Origin: a virus
Reading direction: 5' to 3' (one strand)
IMG/VR virus record: IMGVR_UViG_3300007532_000005
Span: 1 to 23,165 of that record
DNA: 23,165 bases
The notes under the pieces were generated by a model. It was not told the DNA's origin. It made no database searches and saw nothing but the letters and a program-made list of their open reading frames with translations. Numbering within the stretch: position 1 is the stretch's first letter; the number at the start of each line of letters is the position of its first letter. The translations under genes and the position numbers were made by a program. This document shows, one piece after another, positions 5,830 to 13,420 of this stretch.

Positions 5830-6156
5830 CTACTCGACTGTCGCCGCCGCGTCAAGTCGCGCCGCGCCGTAGGCAAGCACGCGCTCACCGTCGCTTGTGA
5901 CGGCCACGCCGCGCGCGTTGGGCGTTGGCTCGCCGTTGCGTCGCTCCACAAGGCCGGCGTCGGCAAGCCCGTCAAGCGCCGCCTGCGTCGTCTCAGGCGA
6001 GGGCGTGTGCCCGGTGAGTCGCCCCACCGACTCGGTGAGGCCACGGGTCGACGGAATCGCGCCGTGCTTGGCCGCGTGGATCGCGGCGGCCATGAGGTGG
6101 TCGCGCTCGCGGGAACGCAGGGCGTGGTACTCGTCGGGGGTGAGTTCAACGGTCAT
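5830..6156 (-). CDS. Winged-helix protein, 108 residues
   Basis: Starts MTVELTPDEYHAL at 6156, overlapping the stop of the upstream gene (ATGA); the longer reading is Arg-rich shadow sequence. Helices LRSRERDHLMAAAIHAAKHG and a SPETTQAALDGLADAGLVERRNG segment make a helix-turn-helix plus wing, followed by a short C-terminal strand-helix (VTSDGERVLAYGAARL). Probably a DNA-binding regulator or an accessory of the upstream annealing-like protein. Confidence 0.65.
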   Translation of the reverse strand: MTVELTPDEYHALRSRERDHLMAAAIHAAKHGAIPSTRGLTESVGRLTGHTPSPETTQAALDGLADAGLVERRNGEPTPNARGVAVTSDGERVLAYGAARLDAAATVE

Positions 6157-6776
6157 AGTTCGTTCTTGAGTTCCTCCACGGCAATCAGCCCGACGCCCGT
6201 CGCCCCGGCAAGCGCCCGCTTCCGTGCGCGCGTCGTCGCCAACTCTAAGAGCAAGGTCGCGTCGTCGCCGCGTTCGACGCCCGCGCTCCCGTGGTTCTGA
6301 TACGTCCGACCGTCCGCGTCCTCCACGGTAGCCTTGACGCGACAATAGGTATGGTCTGTCTCTTCGGGACCGACTTGAACCGACACGTCCGGCGCACTAA
6401 TCCCGAACTTGCGCCCGAGGGCGGCGTACCCGCGCCGGTTGATGGTCGGCGTCCCGTCAATTGAGTCCACAAAGTCGCCGGGCATCCACGCAAACGGGTC
6501 GTCTGTGAGATTCGGATCGTCAGGCACTTGCTCCACCGGGTCGGGTTGCGGGTCGGCCGCCTGCGCCGCGGGCGTGCCGGGGTCGCCGGTCGTGCCACCG
6601 TCCGCGGCGGCGTCATCCGCGGGCGTCTCGCCCGGCGGGTACATCTCCACGTCAATCCCAAAGTCGGCCATGTCCTCACGCGCGTCCTCGGCGTCGCTCC
6701 GGGCGTCAAACGCACGCACGTTGTCGTTGTCGGGGTCGTACACTTGCCAATCGCTTACTCTGTCTCGGTCTGTCAT
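6153..6776 (-). CDS. Possible ssDNA-annealing/recombination-like protein
   Basis: 207 residues. The first half is a negatively charged, low-complexity region (ADDAAADGGTTGDPG, PVEQVPDDPNLTDDP). From about residue 110 a compact domain follows: INRRGYAALGRKFG, a strand pair (YCRVKATVEDADGRTYQNHGSA), and a terminal helix TTRARKRALAGATGVGLIAVEEL. A strand-strand-helix domain ending in an A/T-x-TRA-x-x-RA helix and GxGxxAxEEL resembles what I recall of Rad52/ERF/Sak-like annealing proteins and related viral proteins; this is pattern-level recognition only. If right, it works in replication or recombination of the viral genome. The winged-helix gene downstream is coupled to it. Confidence 0.5.
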   Translation of the reverse strand: MTDRDRVSDWQVYDPDNDNVRAFDARSDAEDAREDMADFGIDVEMYPPGETPADDAAADGGTTGDPGTPAAQAADPQPDPVEQVPDDPNLTDDPFAWMPGDFVDSIDGTPTINRRGYAALGRKFGISAPDVSVQVGPEETDHTYCRVKATVEDADGRTYQNHGSAGVERGDDATLLLELATTRARKRALAGATGVGLIAVEELKNEL

Positions 6777-6859
6777 AGGTGCGCCCTTGCGGGCACGCCG
6801 CCGGCCGGGTGTGACACCGGCTTACGGGTCGGCGGTGGATTGCTATCGCGGGATATGGT

Positions 6860-6979
6860 TTATACGCCCGAGACGGCCGTCACGGTGAGGCCCGCACGCG
6901 ACAGGCGCTCGGCACGCTCGGCGTCAAACACGCGGTACGTCACGCCGCGGTCGTCGCGCACGGTGTACACGGTGGTCAT
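6860..6979 (-). CDS. 39-residue hypothetical protein
   Basis: ATG at 6979 overlaps the stop of the upstream gene (ATGA). It starts MTTVYTVRDDRGVTYRVFDA and ends LTVTAVSGV, with an amphipathic helix between (AERAERLSRAG). A strand-turn-strand-helix-strand micro-domain. An 83-bp GC-rich gap without a gene follows before 6776; I see only weak CCGG-rich stem potential there and no TATA-like box. Confidence 0.5.
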   Translation of the reverse strand: MTTVYTVRDDRGVTYRVFDAERAERLSRAGLTVTAVSGV

Positions 6980-7254
6980 GGCTCCACCCGCGGGAACATG
7001 ACCACGCCCTGAACGAACGGGAGATCGCACACGGCGTTGCGCGCAAGGCGTGCCGTGTCGGCGTTGCCCTGAACGTTGAACTTCTCGCCGTCCGGTTCTA
7101 TCGTTCCCAACACGGCGGTACTCCCGTCCATGTTGAACGTGTACGTGGTATAATACGTGTACTCGCTACTCCGGCGGCGCGTGTCGACCTCCACCTTCTT
7201 GGCCTCGTTGTCGCGCCGCGTCACCGTCACGGTGGTCGTTTCGGCGTCCGTCAT
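6976..7254 (-). CDS. Hypothetical protein, 92 residues
   Basis: Starts MTDAETTTVTVTRRD at 7254, overlapping its upstream neighbour's stop (ATGA). Mostly beta strands: TTVTVTRRD, KKVEVDTRR, EYTYYTTYTFNMDGSTAVLGTIEPDG. A helix ADTARLARNAVCDL and a final strand GVVMFPRVEP follow. It resembles a small beta-barrel or PH-like fold. No known family recognised. Confidence 0.6.
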   Translation of the reverse strand: MTDAETTTVTVTRRDNEAKKVEVDTRRRSSEYTYYTTYTFNMDGSTAVLGTIEPDGEKFNVQGNADTARLARNAVCDLPFVQGVVMFPRVEP

Positions 7255-7424
7255 GCCTGGACCTCCATCCAGTCGTCAAAGTCAAGGAGCGGGTCGCCGC
7301 TCCGACACGCGGTAAGCGTTGCGTCCGGTTCCACGTCGGCCACGGCCGCGGTCACGTCGGGGTCGTCGGTGACGCCCGCGAGCGCCGCGTCCGCAAGCGT
7401 CGTTCGGATGCTGTTGGCTTCCAT
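7251..7424 (-). CDS. 57-residue acidic hypothetical protein
   Basis: Starts MEANSIRTTLADAAL at 7424; the longer in-frame reading crosses the palindromic operator and is rejected. Asp-rich (TDDPDVTAAVADVEPD, LLDFDDWMEVQA) and helical. It begins about 30 bp downstream of a TATA-like box inside the palindrome at 7445-7465 and is divergent from the RelE-like gene. It could be a regulator or an antitoxin-like partner of that toxin, but neither is shown by a recognisable domain. Confidence 0.55.
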   Translation of the reverse strand: MEANSIRTTLADAALAGVTDDPDVTAAVADVEPDATLTACRSGDPLLDFDDWMEVQA

Positions 7425-7444
7425 TGCGTATGTCACATACACAC

Positions 7445-7465
7445 CCGTTACAATAAATGTAACGG
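7445..7465. promoter_or_regulatory. Perfect palindrome overlapping a TATA-like box
   Basis: CCGTTACA (7445-7452) and TGTAACGG (7458-7465) flank the 5-nt ATAAA. On the minus strand the centre reads ATTTATTG, centred about 31 bp upstream of the ATG at 7424, where a TATA box is expected. A dimeric repressor bound here would block TBP access. The regulator is unidentified. Confidence 0.6.
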
Positions 7466-7478
7466 TGAAGCCCGGACG

Positions 7479-7486
7479 CTTTAGAC
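7479..7486 (+). promoter_or_regulatory. TATA-like box for the RelE-like gene
   Basis: CTTTAGAC is centred 26-27 bp upstream of the GTG at 7509, fitting a leaderless transcript and supporting that GTG as the start. It lies 14 bp from the palindrome, so one repressor could affect both directions. Confidence 0.5.
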
Positions 7487-7508
7487 ACCGGGGCGTGTAT
7501 GTCGGGGC

Positions 7509-7808
7509 GTGACACAATACAAGCTCCAAATCCACACGACCGCGAAACGCGAACTCACCGCGCTGGAGAGTGACGAACGCGAGCGTCTAACCGACGAGAT
7601 TGCGGACGTGGCGACGCACCGCAAGCCGACCAATCACCCGAGCGTGCGCTTGCTGGAAGGCCAAGACGGCCTCTACCGCGTGCGCGTCGGTGACTTGCGG
7701 GCGGTCCTTCAACTCGACAAGCCGGCTTTAAGAGTCCTTAGAGTCGGCAGGCGGAACGGCGTGTATGAGCAAATAGACGAGATTTATGACCGGCGCGCGA
7801 CGAGTTAG
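7509..7808 (+). CDS. RelE/ParE-superfamily toxin-like protein
   Basis: 99 residues from a GTG start (VTQYKLQIHTTAKREL). The RelE signature is clear: an N-terminal strand and helix pair with KRELTALESDERERL, then LLEGQDGLYRVRVGDLRAVLQL and RVLRVGRRNGVYEQIDEIY. The GLYRVRVGDxR strand and the VGRRxxVY strand are hallmark positions, and basic residues expected for mRNA contact or cleavage on the ribosome are present. Length is normal. Family members are usually co-transcribed with an antitoxin; here no ORF precedes it on its strand and the downstream gene is convergent with a 4-bp overlap. It may therefore be a solitary toxin controlled by a divergent or host antitoxin, or a RelE-fold protein reused by the virus. 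Confidence 0.85.
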   Translation: MTQYKLQIHTTAKRELTALESDERERLTDEIADVATHRKPTNHPSVRLLEGQDGLYRVRVGDLRAVLQLDKPALRVLRVGRRNGVYEQIDEIYDRRATS

Positions 7809-8368
7809 CCGGTCGTGAACTCCACCTCGCCCGTGCCGCTTAGGTTCATATCAATTTTTAACTCCTCGTTTTTCACCGTCACCTCAAAGGTGTCCGTCTG
7901 TGCCGCCTCGGCAACCACCTCCTCATTGCGGATAACGTACAGGCGGAGTTCCGCAACCACCGTGCGCCGGAGTTCGCCGTTGCTCGGCTGAAAGTCCGAC
8001 AGCGCAAAGTCCGACGCGTTGACGAGCGATCCCGACAACTCCTCGGTGCCCGTGAGCGAGTCCGTCCCGAGGTCCGTGCGCTCGGTGCGCGCAATCATAT
8101 CCACGGTGTCCGGCGTCGCGCCGACGTGAAGCTCAAGCTCCAGCCCGTGGATTGGCGCGTTTGACTCATACCCATACTCGGCGTTACACACAAGCCGCAC
8201 GTCTTGGAGTTGCGTGTCGGCAAGCACCGTCTCGCCGTCCGGAATCGTGAACTCACCCGTGACGGTGGCCGAGGCTTGATTAGTTGTGGTCGCTATACCT
8301 ACGGTCGTGGCGGCGGCGAGCGCACCAGTTCCAATAATGGCTCGTCGCCGTGTCATGCTGTCACGCAT
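7805..8368 (-). CDS. Tat-secreted protein of unknown function
   Basis: 187 residues. Starts MRDSMTRRRAIIGTGALAAA: a twin-arginine motif, a hydrophobic core (IIGTGALAAATTVGIATT) and a likely cut after NQASA, giving a mature protein beginning TVTGEF. No lipobox cysteine. The mature part is beta-rich and resembles an immunoglobulin-like sandwich: strands LQDVRLVCNAEYG, GLELELHVGA and VVAELRLYVIRNEEVVAE. The Tat route exports folded proteins in haloarchaea. It is the last gene of the tail region but has its own TATA-like box, so it could change the host surface (for example superinfection exclusion) or be virion-associated. Convergent with the RelE-like gene. Confidence 0.75.
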   Translation of the reverse strand: MRDSMTRRRAIIGTGALAAATTVGIATTTNQASATVTGEFTIPDGETVLADTQLQDVRLVCNAEYGYESNAPIHGLELELHVGATPDTVDMIARTERTDLGTDSLTGTEELSGSLVNASDFALSDFQPSNGELRRTVVAELRLYVIRNEEVVAEAAQTDTFEVTVKNEELKIDMNLSGTGEVEFTTG

Positions 8369-8393
8369 GGCTTTTTCACATACGGCGGCGGGG

Positions 8394-8400
8394 TACTAAG
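8394..8400 (-). promoter_or_regulatory. TATA-like box upstream of the Tat-protein gene
   Basis: Minus-strand CTTAGTA lies about 27 bp upstream of the ATG at 8368. The CTTAG core is shared with the repeated tail-gene promoter motif. It supports the MRDS start over the internal MTRR start. Confidence 0.4.
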
Positions 8401-8433
8401 TGGTAATCCCCCCGCGGTGAAAGTGAACGTATC

Positions 8434-11400
8434 TTAGTTGTCACCCGTGAACTGACTTGTCTCAGCGGACGCGATTCGTTGGCCACTTTCCACAGAGAAC
8501 TCCGCGAGGATATGCCGCGTGAGGAGCGTTGACCCACTCTTTAGCCCCGCCTCGCGGATTGTTTCACCTGTGAGCGTGCCGGGGGACACAGTTGCGCGCG
8601 TAAGCGTCTCCCCAATATTATCCGGCACAACCGCGTCGGGGTTTGCCGTAAGCTCCCATGAGTCTATCCGCTGCCCCGAGTCGCCCGTTGCCGGCGTCGT
8701 CGTAGCGTCGCTTGTGTAGCGGGAGAAGTTGAGATTAGTATCCACGCCACGATCTGACGATGCGAAGGTAACGCTCCCCGTGTCGCTGTTATTGAATCGC
8801 GTGAACGTGCTGCTGTCGTTGGCGAGTTCGACGTACTGGTTATTACTCACGTCGTTCCACGTGCTGGTAAAGGACGCCTCGGTGACGTTGCGGCGCGTGT
8901 CGGACGTGTTAAGTGAACGCAAGTCTGTTGTACGGTACTTTTGTGGCCCGTCAAGCGGCCCGCCCGATCCGTTATTCGTGTCATCAAACGTGATTTCGCT
9001 TGTCTCGCGCGTATCATATGGCGCAACCACGTCCACATTATATTGATACGCGTCCGCACTCCCGTCTGAATCCGTAATATCAACGCGAAGCTGGTAGGTA
9101 CTTCCCGCTTCAAGTGCCGGGCCGTTATATTCACTCGGGCCGTCATACACGGCACGCCCCGTCAAATCACTCCACCCCGGCAAGTCTTGAAACCCAACGG
9201 TACCCGCAACCGTCAACTCCTCTAAAAGTGTGTCTGAATCGGGGCCAATAAGTCGCCATTCAAACGCGGGCGCGTTGGTTGTTGGCGACGCGTCTCGGAC
9301 TTGGACGCCGACACTATCCGCAGGAATGTCATGCGCGGGTGTAAACTCCCAGACAGCGAAGTCGCCGGGTGAGCTAATGTCCTCGCCACGCGTTCCATTC
9401 CAATAATCACCGCCTGAATATGCGCCGGTGTTTGTGGTTGCATCAAATCCAGTTTGTTCGGAATCAGGTGCTTCACCTTCTGTCGTCCATGCGATTTGTT
9501 CCATCCCCGGGTCGGTTGCGTCAACTGTAAACGGATCGTCGCTTGCCGGCGCGGGGAAAATATCTTGCCATTCGGCCTGCGTATCAGCCGACTGAATAAG
9601 GATTTGAGTAAGCGACACGTCCACAAGTTCGTTGCCGAGCGCCGTGTCGGACTCACTCACCGCGGTTCCGTTGTCGCCGTAGCCGTAGGCGTTCGGCAGC
9701 GCAGGCGCGTTGTCGGCCAACACGTCACGCACGGCAGTTTGGCCGTCGTTGGTAAGCACGCCACGCGACACGCTCGCGTCGTTGCTCACGGTGAGCGTCA
9801 CCGTCACCGTGCCCTCAAGGTCAACGGCCCCGTCAAACACCGCGCGCGTGATAAGCCGCCCGTCCGCCGTCTCTAAACCGAGTTCTTGAACGCCGGTCTG
9901 TGTGACACTCGCCGTGAACTCCACGCTTGTCGCGTTGGGTAACGCTTGTGTGACGCTCGCGCTCGCTATCTGGTTGCGGAGCGTGTCGTTGCTGCGCGAC
10001 AGCCCGGCGTTGTCCGATCCAACCACAAGCGTCGTTATGTCGGGCGCGGCGTCGCCGGTCCACGTGTCGCGGACTGCGCGCCGGCCGTCGTTGACGAATC
10101 GGTCGGCCGCCGTCGCCTCCTGTTCGGTAACAGTATAGTCCCACGTCGCAGTATTATCTCCGCTATGCGTAAACCGAATCTCGTCAAACGTGACTCCCGA
10201 ATCACTCACCTGCGCGCTAAAGGTAGCCGACCCACCCGACGCACTCCCAATTGTATTGTCTGAGTCAATTACGCTCCCGTTATTTAGCACTTCCACGGTT
10301 ATCTCGGCAGATTCGCCGTCGTTAAGCGTGACCGAAATGCTCGCGTCATAGCCGCCGGTTGTGTCTTGGCTAAACTCCGTCGTGGTCGTGCCCGTCACAC
10401 TCCCCGAGTCAGTATCCTGAACGACAGCCGCGGAGTCACTTACCCCCACAAGCGCGGTCGCGTTCGTCGTCGTAATGCGGTTGCTCGGCGCGTCACGGTT
10501 TGCGCCCTCCATTTCGACGCGCTGGACGCTATCGTTGAGGTCCGTGAGTATGTCATCCACGTCGCCGCGCCGCTCAATAATCGTTAGGATTGTCTCGTCA
10601 ACCCCCCACCGATATTCAACCCCCGCGATCACAAACTCCGAATCTATGCCGCGGGAGTCAATCGTTATATCAATCGTGTCGCCCGGCTCGGCGTCATACA
10701 AGCCGAAGGTCGTAACCGTCCCCGACAGCGTGGAGTTGCGGAACTTGAGATACTTGCGCCCAATATCCTCGGCGTCCGCTATGTCGGTGACAAGCGGGCG
10801 GTTGAGTTCGGCGCGTTGCGTGCCGGGCGACGGGAGGCCGAGATTGTCTTGGAGGTCCAGCTTGTCGGTCCCGTCGTCAACGATGACGCTTTCGTCGCCG
10901 TCATCAAACCACACTTCCACCTCGTTAATCGCCTCTTTACCGAGTTCGGGAATGTCGTACCGGAACCATTGCGTATTATCAATGCCGCGGTCTATATGCC
11001 GCGTCTCGCGTGGTCGGAAAAAGAACTCAAGCGCGTCGTTCACGCCAAACTCCTCATTATTCGACTTAAACGCAAAGTCGCGCAGCACGTTTTCGACGGC
11101 CTCGCCTTGATAGGAGCGCGTAAGCTCTTGATCGTCACCAACGTCCACGTTGCCCGCGACGTATGAGACGGGCGTGTCGGTTTGGATAATGTCCGCGAGC
11201 GCCTGCGAAATCGTGTTACCGCGTTGGTCGTTCGTAACGGTGTTGCGTCGCAAGAATTGGTCAAAACTGTACGCTTCCACCTCAAGCGCGTCCGCGCCCG
11301 CCTGTTCGTTTTCCCTGCGTTCAACGACGTACCCCGTAAAGCGGTCTTGGAACGTGATCCCGGCGTTGGTACTCACGGCCACGTCGACGCGCGTGCCGCG

Positions 11401-11898
11401 TTCGTACTCCGCAAACTTGTCTCCGCCGCGGTCGTCTAACTTGATGACCGCATAGTCACCGAAGGGGTTGGCCGTGTCAACAAGCGGGTCCACGTCATAG
11501 ACAGCATCCTCTACCGTGTCGCCGTCGCGTGTCACCTGATATTCCACCGGCAGCACGTCGCTCGTCGCGTCCGTGGCAACGGTCGCCGCGGTTGTGGTTG
11601 CGCTCGCGGTTGTACTCGCTGCGCCTGCGCTTGTCGTTGCTGACGACGCCGTGGTTTGCGCGCCCGCCGTGGCGGGGGTTGCGCCTGCGCCTGTCGTTAT
11701 CGTGGTCGCCGTGGTTGTCGCGTTCGCCGTGGTCGTGGTTTGCGCGTCTCCGACCGCGAGCGAGTTCGCGGTTGTGTTAGATACGGCCGCCGCGATTGCT
11801 GCGAGCGTGCTGTCAAGGAGGCCGTAATCATACGTGGCGCTATAACCATAGTCATAGCCCGTTTCGGACTCAATCGTGGCCTCGGTGACGGTTGGCAT
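8434..11898 (-). CDS. Large tail hub / receptor-binding protein
   Basis: 1154 residues, the largest gene here. Residues 1-30 contain a YDYG-x5-YDYG repeat. Residues about 42-112 are almost only Thr, Ala, Ser and Gly, a flexible linker. Residues about 115-450 look like a tail-hub/baseplate domain (gp27/Tal-like strand-rich layout: FQDRFTGYVVERRENEQ, EVEAYSFDQFLRRNTVT, AEDIGRKYLKFRNSTLSGT, GDTIDITIDSRG). From about 500 on come beta-sandwich modules. Two related repeats begin NDGRRAVRD (602-) and NDGQTAVRD (717-) and run to SDTxLxN; the partner half (EFTASVTQTGVQELGL, 660-) recurs only at the C-terminus (ATVSPGTLTGETIREAGL, 1102-), so about 330 residues are inserted between. The insert is probably the receptor-binding part. 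A TTTAGG box lies at 11929-11934. Confidence 0.82.
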   Translation of the reverse strand: MPTVTEATIESETGYDYGYSATYDYGLLDSTLAAIAAAVSNTTANSLAVGDAQTTTTANATTTATTITTGAGATPATAGAQTTASSATTSAGAASTTASATTTAATVATDATSDVLPVEYQVTRDGDTVEDAVYDVDPLVDTANPFGDYAVIKLDDRGGDKFAEYERGTRVDVAVSTNAGITFQDRFTGYVVERRENEQAGADALEVEAYSFDQFLRRNTVTNDQRGNTISQALADIIQTDTPVSYVAGNVDVGDDQELTRSYQGEAVENVLRDFAFKSNNEEFGVNDALEFFFRPRETRHIDRGIDNTQWFRYDIPELGKEAINEVEVWFDDGDESVIVDDGTDKLDLQDNLGLPSPGTQRAELNRPLVTDIADAEDIGRKYLKFRNSTLSGTVTTFGLYDAEPGDTIDITIDSRGIDSEFVIAGVEYRWGVDETILTIIERRGDVDDILTDLNDSVQRVEMEGANRDAPSNRITTTNATALVGVSDSAAVVQDTDSGSVTGTTTTEFSQDTTGGYDASISVTLNDGESAEITVEVLNNGSVIDSDNTIGSASGGSATFSAQVSDSGVTFDEIRFTHSGDNTATWDYTVTEQEATAADRFVNDGRRAVRDTWTGDAAPDITTLVVGSDNAGLSRSNDTLRNQIASASVTQALPNATSVEFTASVTQTGVQELGLETADGRLITRAVFDGAVDLEGTVTVTLTVSNDASVSRGVLTNDGQTAVRDVLADNAPALPNAYGYGDNGTAVSESDTALGNELVDVSLTQILIQSADTQAEWQDIFPAPASDDPFTVDATDPGMEQIAWTTEGEAPDSEQTGFDATTNTGAYSGGDYWNGTRGEDISSPGDFAVWEFTPAHDIPADSVGVQVRDASPTTNAPAFEWRLIGPDSDTLLEELTVAGTVGFQDLPGWSDLTGRAVYDGPSEYNGPALEAGSTYQLRVDITDSDGSADAYQYNVDVVAPYDTRETSEITFDDTNNGSGGPLDGPQKYRTTDLRSLNTSDTRRNVTEASFTSTWNDVSNNQYVELANDSSTFTRFNNSDTGSVTFASSDRGVDTNLNFSRYTSDATTTPATGDSGQRIDSWELTANPDAVVPDNIGETLTRATVSPGTLTGETIREAGLKSGSTLLTRHILAEFSVESGQRIASAETSQFTGDN

Positions 11899-11941
11899 TG
11901 TGTTATGTCACGCGTTTGGATTGATAGACCTAAACACCGAG

Positions 11942-12607
11942 TCAAACACTAACGACGACCGTATCATCTATCCAACAATCCTGGTTCAATTGCCCGCCCC
12001 AATGGTCTGAGCCACTTCCCGCCACAATACGAATCTGCTCAATATCATAGGTCGCAGCGGATGCTAACCCGATTGTTTGTGATCGTGTTGCAGTTGAGCC
12101 ACCAATGTCTGTCCAAGTAATATTTGCATCTGTGTTAGTCCAATTAAAGGACACCTCAAACTCCCTCCACGTATCGTACTCGGGCGATGGTGTATCCTCA
12201 AGCGTCACGGAAGTTGCCCCTTCGGCGCGAACTTGCGGGTTGTCAGGGCCAACGTAAAGGATTGGGTCGCCGCTACTGGTTATAAATGTCATCACGGTGG
12301 CCCCATTATCCACAGTCTCATTATACGCAAATCCAAATGTATCCTCGTATTGGTTTGGCTCAAATGTGGCCGTCTCAGCGAGTGTGGACCCCTTTCCACC
12401 TGACGAAGTTAAGTAATAGGAATTAGGTGTGCTGTTAGCCCGCGAATCGTCAACCTGTCCGTCCCCCCTCACGTCAGACCACGGGCCGGGGTTACTCTCT
12501 CCGAGGCTGTCGGCGTCGAAATCATAGACTACGCTGTCGGGTATAACACTCGCCCCAACTGATACGTTCCGCAACGACCCACGCAATCCGGCTTCTTTGA
12601 AGCCCAT
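11942..12607 (-). CDS. Lectin-like jelly-roll virion protein
   Basis: 221 residues from an ATG overlapping the upstream stop (TAATG). It opens with MGFKEAGLRGSLRNVS, reminiscent of the EAGL segment in the large tail protein, then a domain with the look of a concanavalin/LamG-type sandwich: VYDFDADSLGESNPGPWSDV, YYLTSSGGKGSTLAETATF, DTFGFAYNETVDNG, WREFEVSFNWTNTDANITW. These domains commonly bind sugars, which suits adhesion to glycosylated archaeal S-layers. DNA is visibly AT-richer than the flanking tail genes, suggesting module exchange. Exact ligand unknown. Confidence 0.65.
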   Translation of the reverse strand: MGFKEAGLRGSLRNVSVGASVIPDSVVYDFDADSLGESNPGPWSDVRGDGQVDDSRANSTPNSYYLTSSGGKGSTLAETATFEPNQYEDTFGFAYNETVDNGATVMTFITSSGDPILYVGPDNPQVRAEGATSVTLEDTPSPEYDTWREFEVSFNWTNTDANITWTDIGGSTATRSQTIGLASAATYDIEQIRIVAGSGSDHWGGQLNQDCWIDDTVVVSV

Positions 12608-12939
12608 TAGCGTTCGTCCCCCGTGACGGCTACCTCGCCGCCAGTCGCGGCGTCATCAATCCGAAGCCGACGCTTCCCGCTATCCACGTACACGCGATTA
12701 AACTGCGTGTGGAAGCTCCCGGTAAAGGTCGTGTTGCCGTTCGCGTCTGTCAGTTGTGTCACTTGCGTCCATGACGTGCCGCCGTCGTTGGACGCTTCAA
12801 TAAAGATTTGTACGTCAAAGTCGCCGTACACCTCGTTGATAATCGCCGTCCCGGTGCTACTCGCGGAGCCGTCAAACGTTACACTCCCGCCGTCCGCCAC
12901 CGTGGCAAAGTCGGGGAGATACGGATCGTTTTGAGCCAT
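12607..12939 (-). CDS. Small beta-sandwich virion protein
   Basis: 110 residues starting MAQNDPYLPDFATVADGG. Strand-rich: GGSVTFDGSASSTGTAI, VQIFIEASNDGGTSWTQVTQL, GSFHTQFNRVYVDSGKRRLRIDD. The ASNDGGTSWTQV stretch resembles accessory domains of tail fibres and decoration proteins. It sits between the baseplate-like gene and the lectin-like gene in a tightly packed series, so a place in the tail tip is likely. Confidence 0.6.
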   Translation of the reverse strand: MAQNDPYLPDFATVADGGSVTFDGSASSTGTAIINEVYGDFDVQIFIEASNDGGTSWTQVTQLTDANGNTTFTGSFHTQFNRVYVDSGKRRLRIDDAATGGEVAVTGDER

Positions 12940-12941
12940 TG

Positions 12942-13397
12942 TTAGGCGAGGTCAAGCCGCGCGGTCACTTCGATACTGGTAAAGTTACTCAGGTCTTGCG
13001 AGCCAATATCAAGCGTCGCGCTGTAAATGTGGTGCGTGTTCTGCCCCGTCTCGCTATCCACCACGTCGCTCTGGAAGTCTACCACGCACATCGACGCGTC
13101 AACCGTGCCGGTCGTGCCGTCCACGTCAAACGTGACGGTGGCCTCGGCGCGGATATTGCCACCGACCTGCGTGATTGTCACGTCCGAACTATCAAGCGTA
13201 AACGACTGTCGCGTATAGTTGCCGTCCGTGGGTTCGGTTGTGACCGCACTCACGTCGTCGGCGTCACCGATGTTGTCCGTCGAGTCGTTGTATAACAGTA
13301 CCTCTACGCTTGTATCACGCGTGCCGAGGAGGTCTTGGCGAAATGCGTACTTATGTTCCCACTCCTCGCCGTAATCCGAGAGTCCGGTACTGGGCAT
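12942..13397 (-). CDS. Tail-tip/adhesin-associated beta protein
   Basis: 151 residues from MPSTGLSDYGEEWEHKYAFR. It begins with a mixed helix/strand segment (LLGTRDTSVEVLLYNDSTDN), then DDVSAVTTEPTDGNYTRQSF, a motif of strand and turn often seen in tail proteins of haloarchaeal viruses and other phages. Long strands follow (AEATVTFDVDGTTGTVDAS, HIYSATLDIGSQDLSN). It starts 24 bp from the repeated promoter motif at 13421-13438 and so heads a transcript that includes the genes down to 11942. Exact role unknown. Confidence 0.6.
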   Translation of the reverse strand: MPSTGLSDYGEEWEHKYAFRQDLLGTRDTSVEVLLYNDSTDNIGDADDVSAVTTEPTDGNYTRQSFTLDSSDVTITQVGGNIRAEATVTFDVDGTTGTVDASMCVVDFQSDVVDSETGQNTHHIYSATLDIGSQDLSNFTSIEVTARLDLA

Positions 13398-13420
13398 GGG
13401 CGTGACTTACGCCGCCCGCC

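Noticed and set aside
6777-6859. Promoter or terminator in the 83-bp gap
   Set aside because: GC-rich with only weak CCGG pairing, no TATA-like box and no T-tract.
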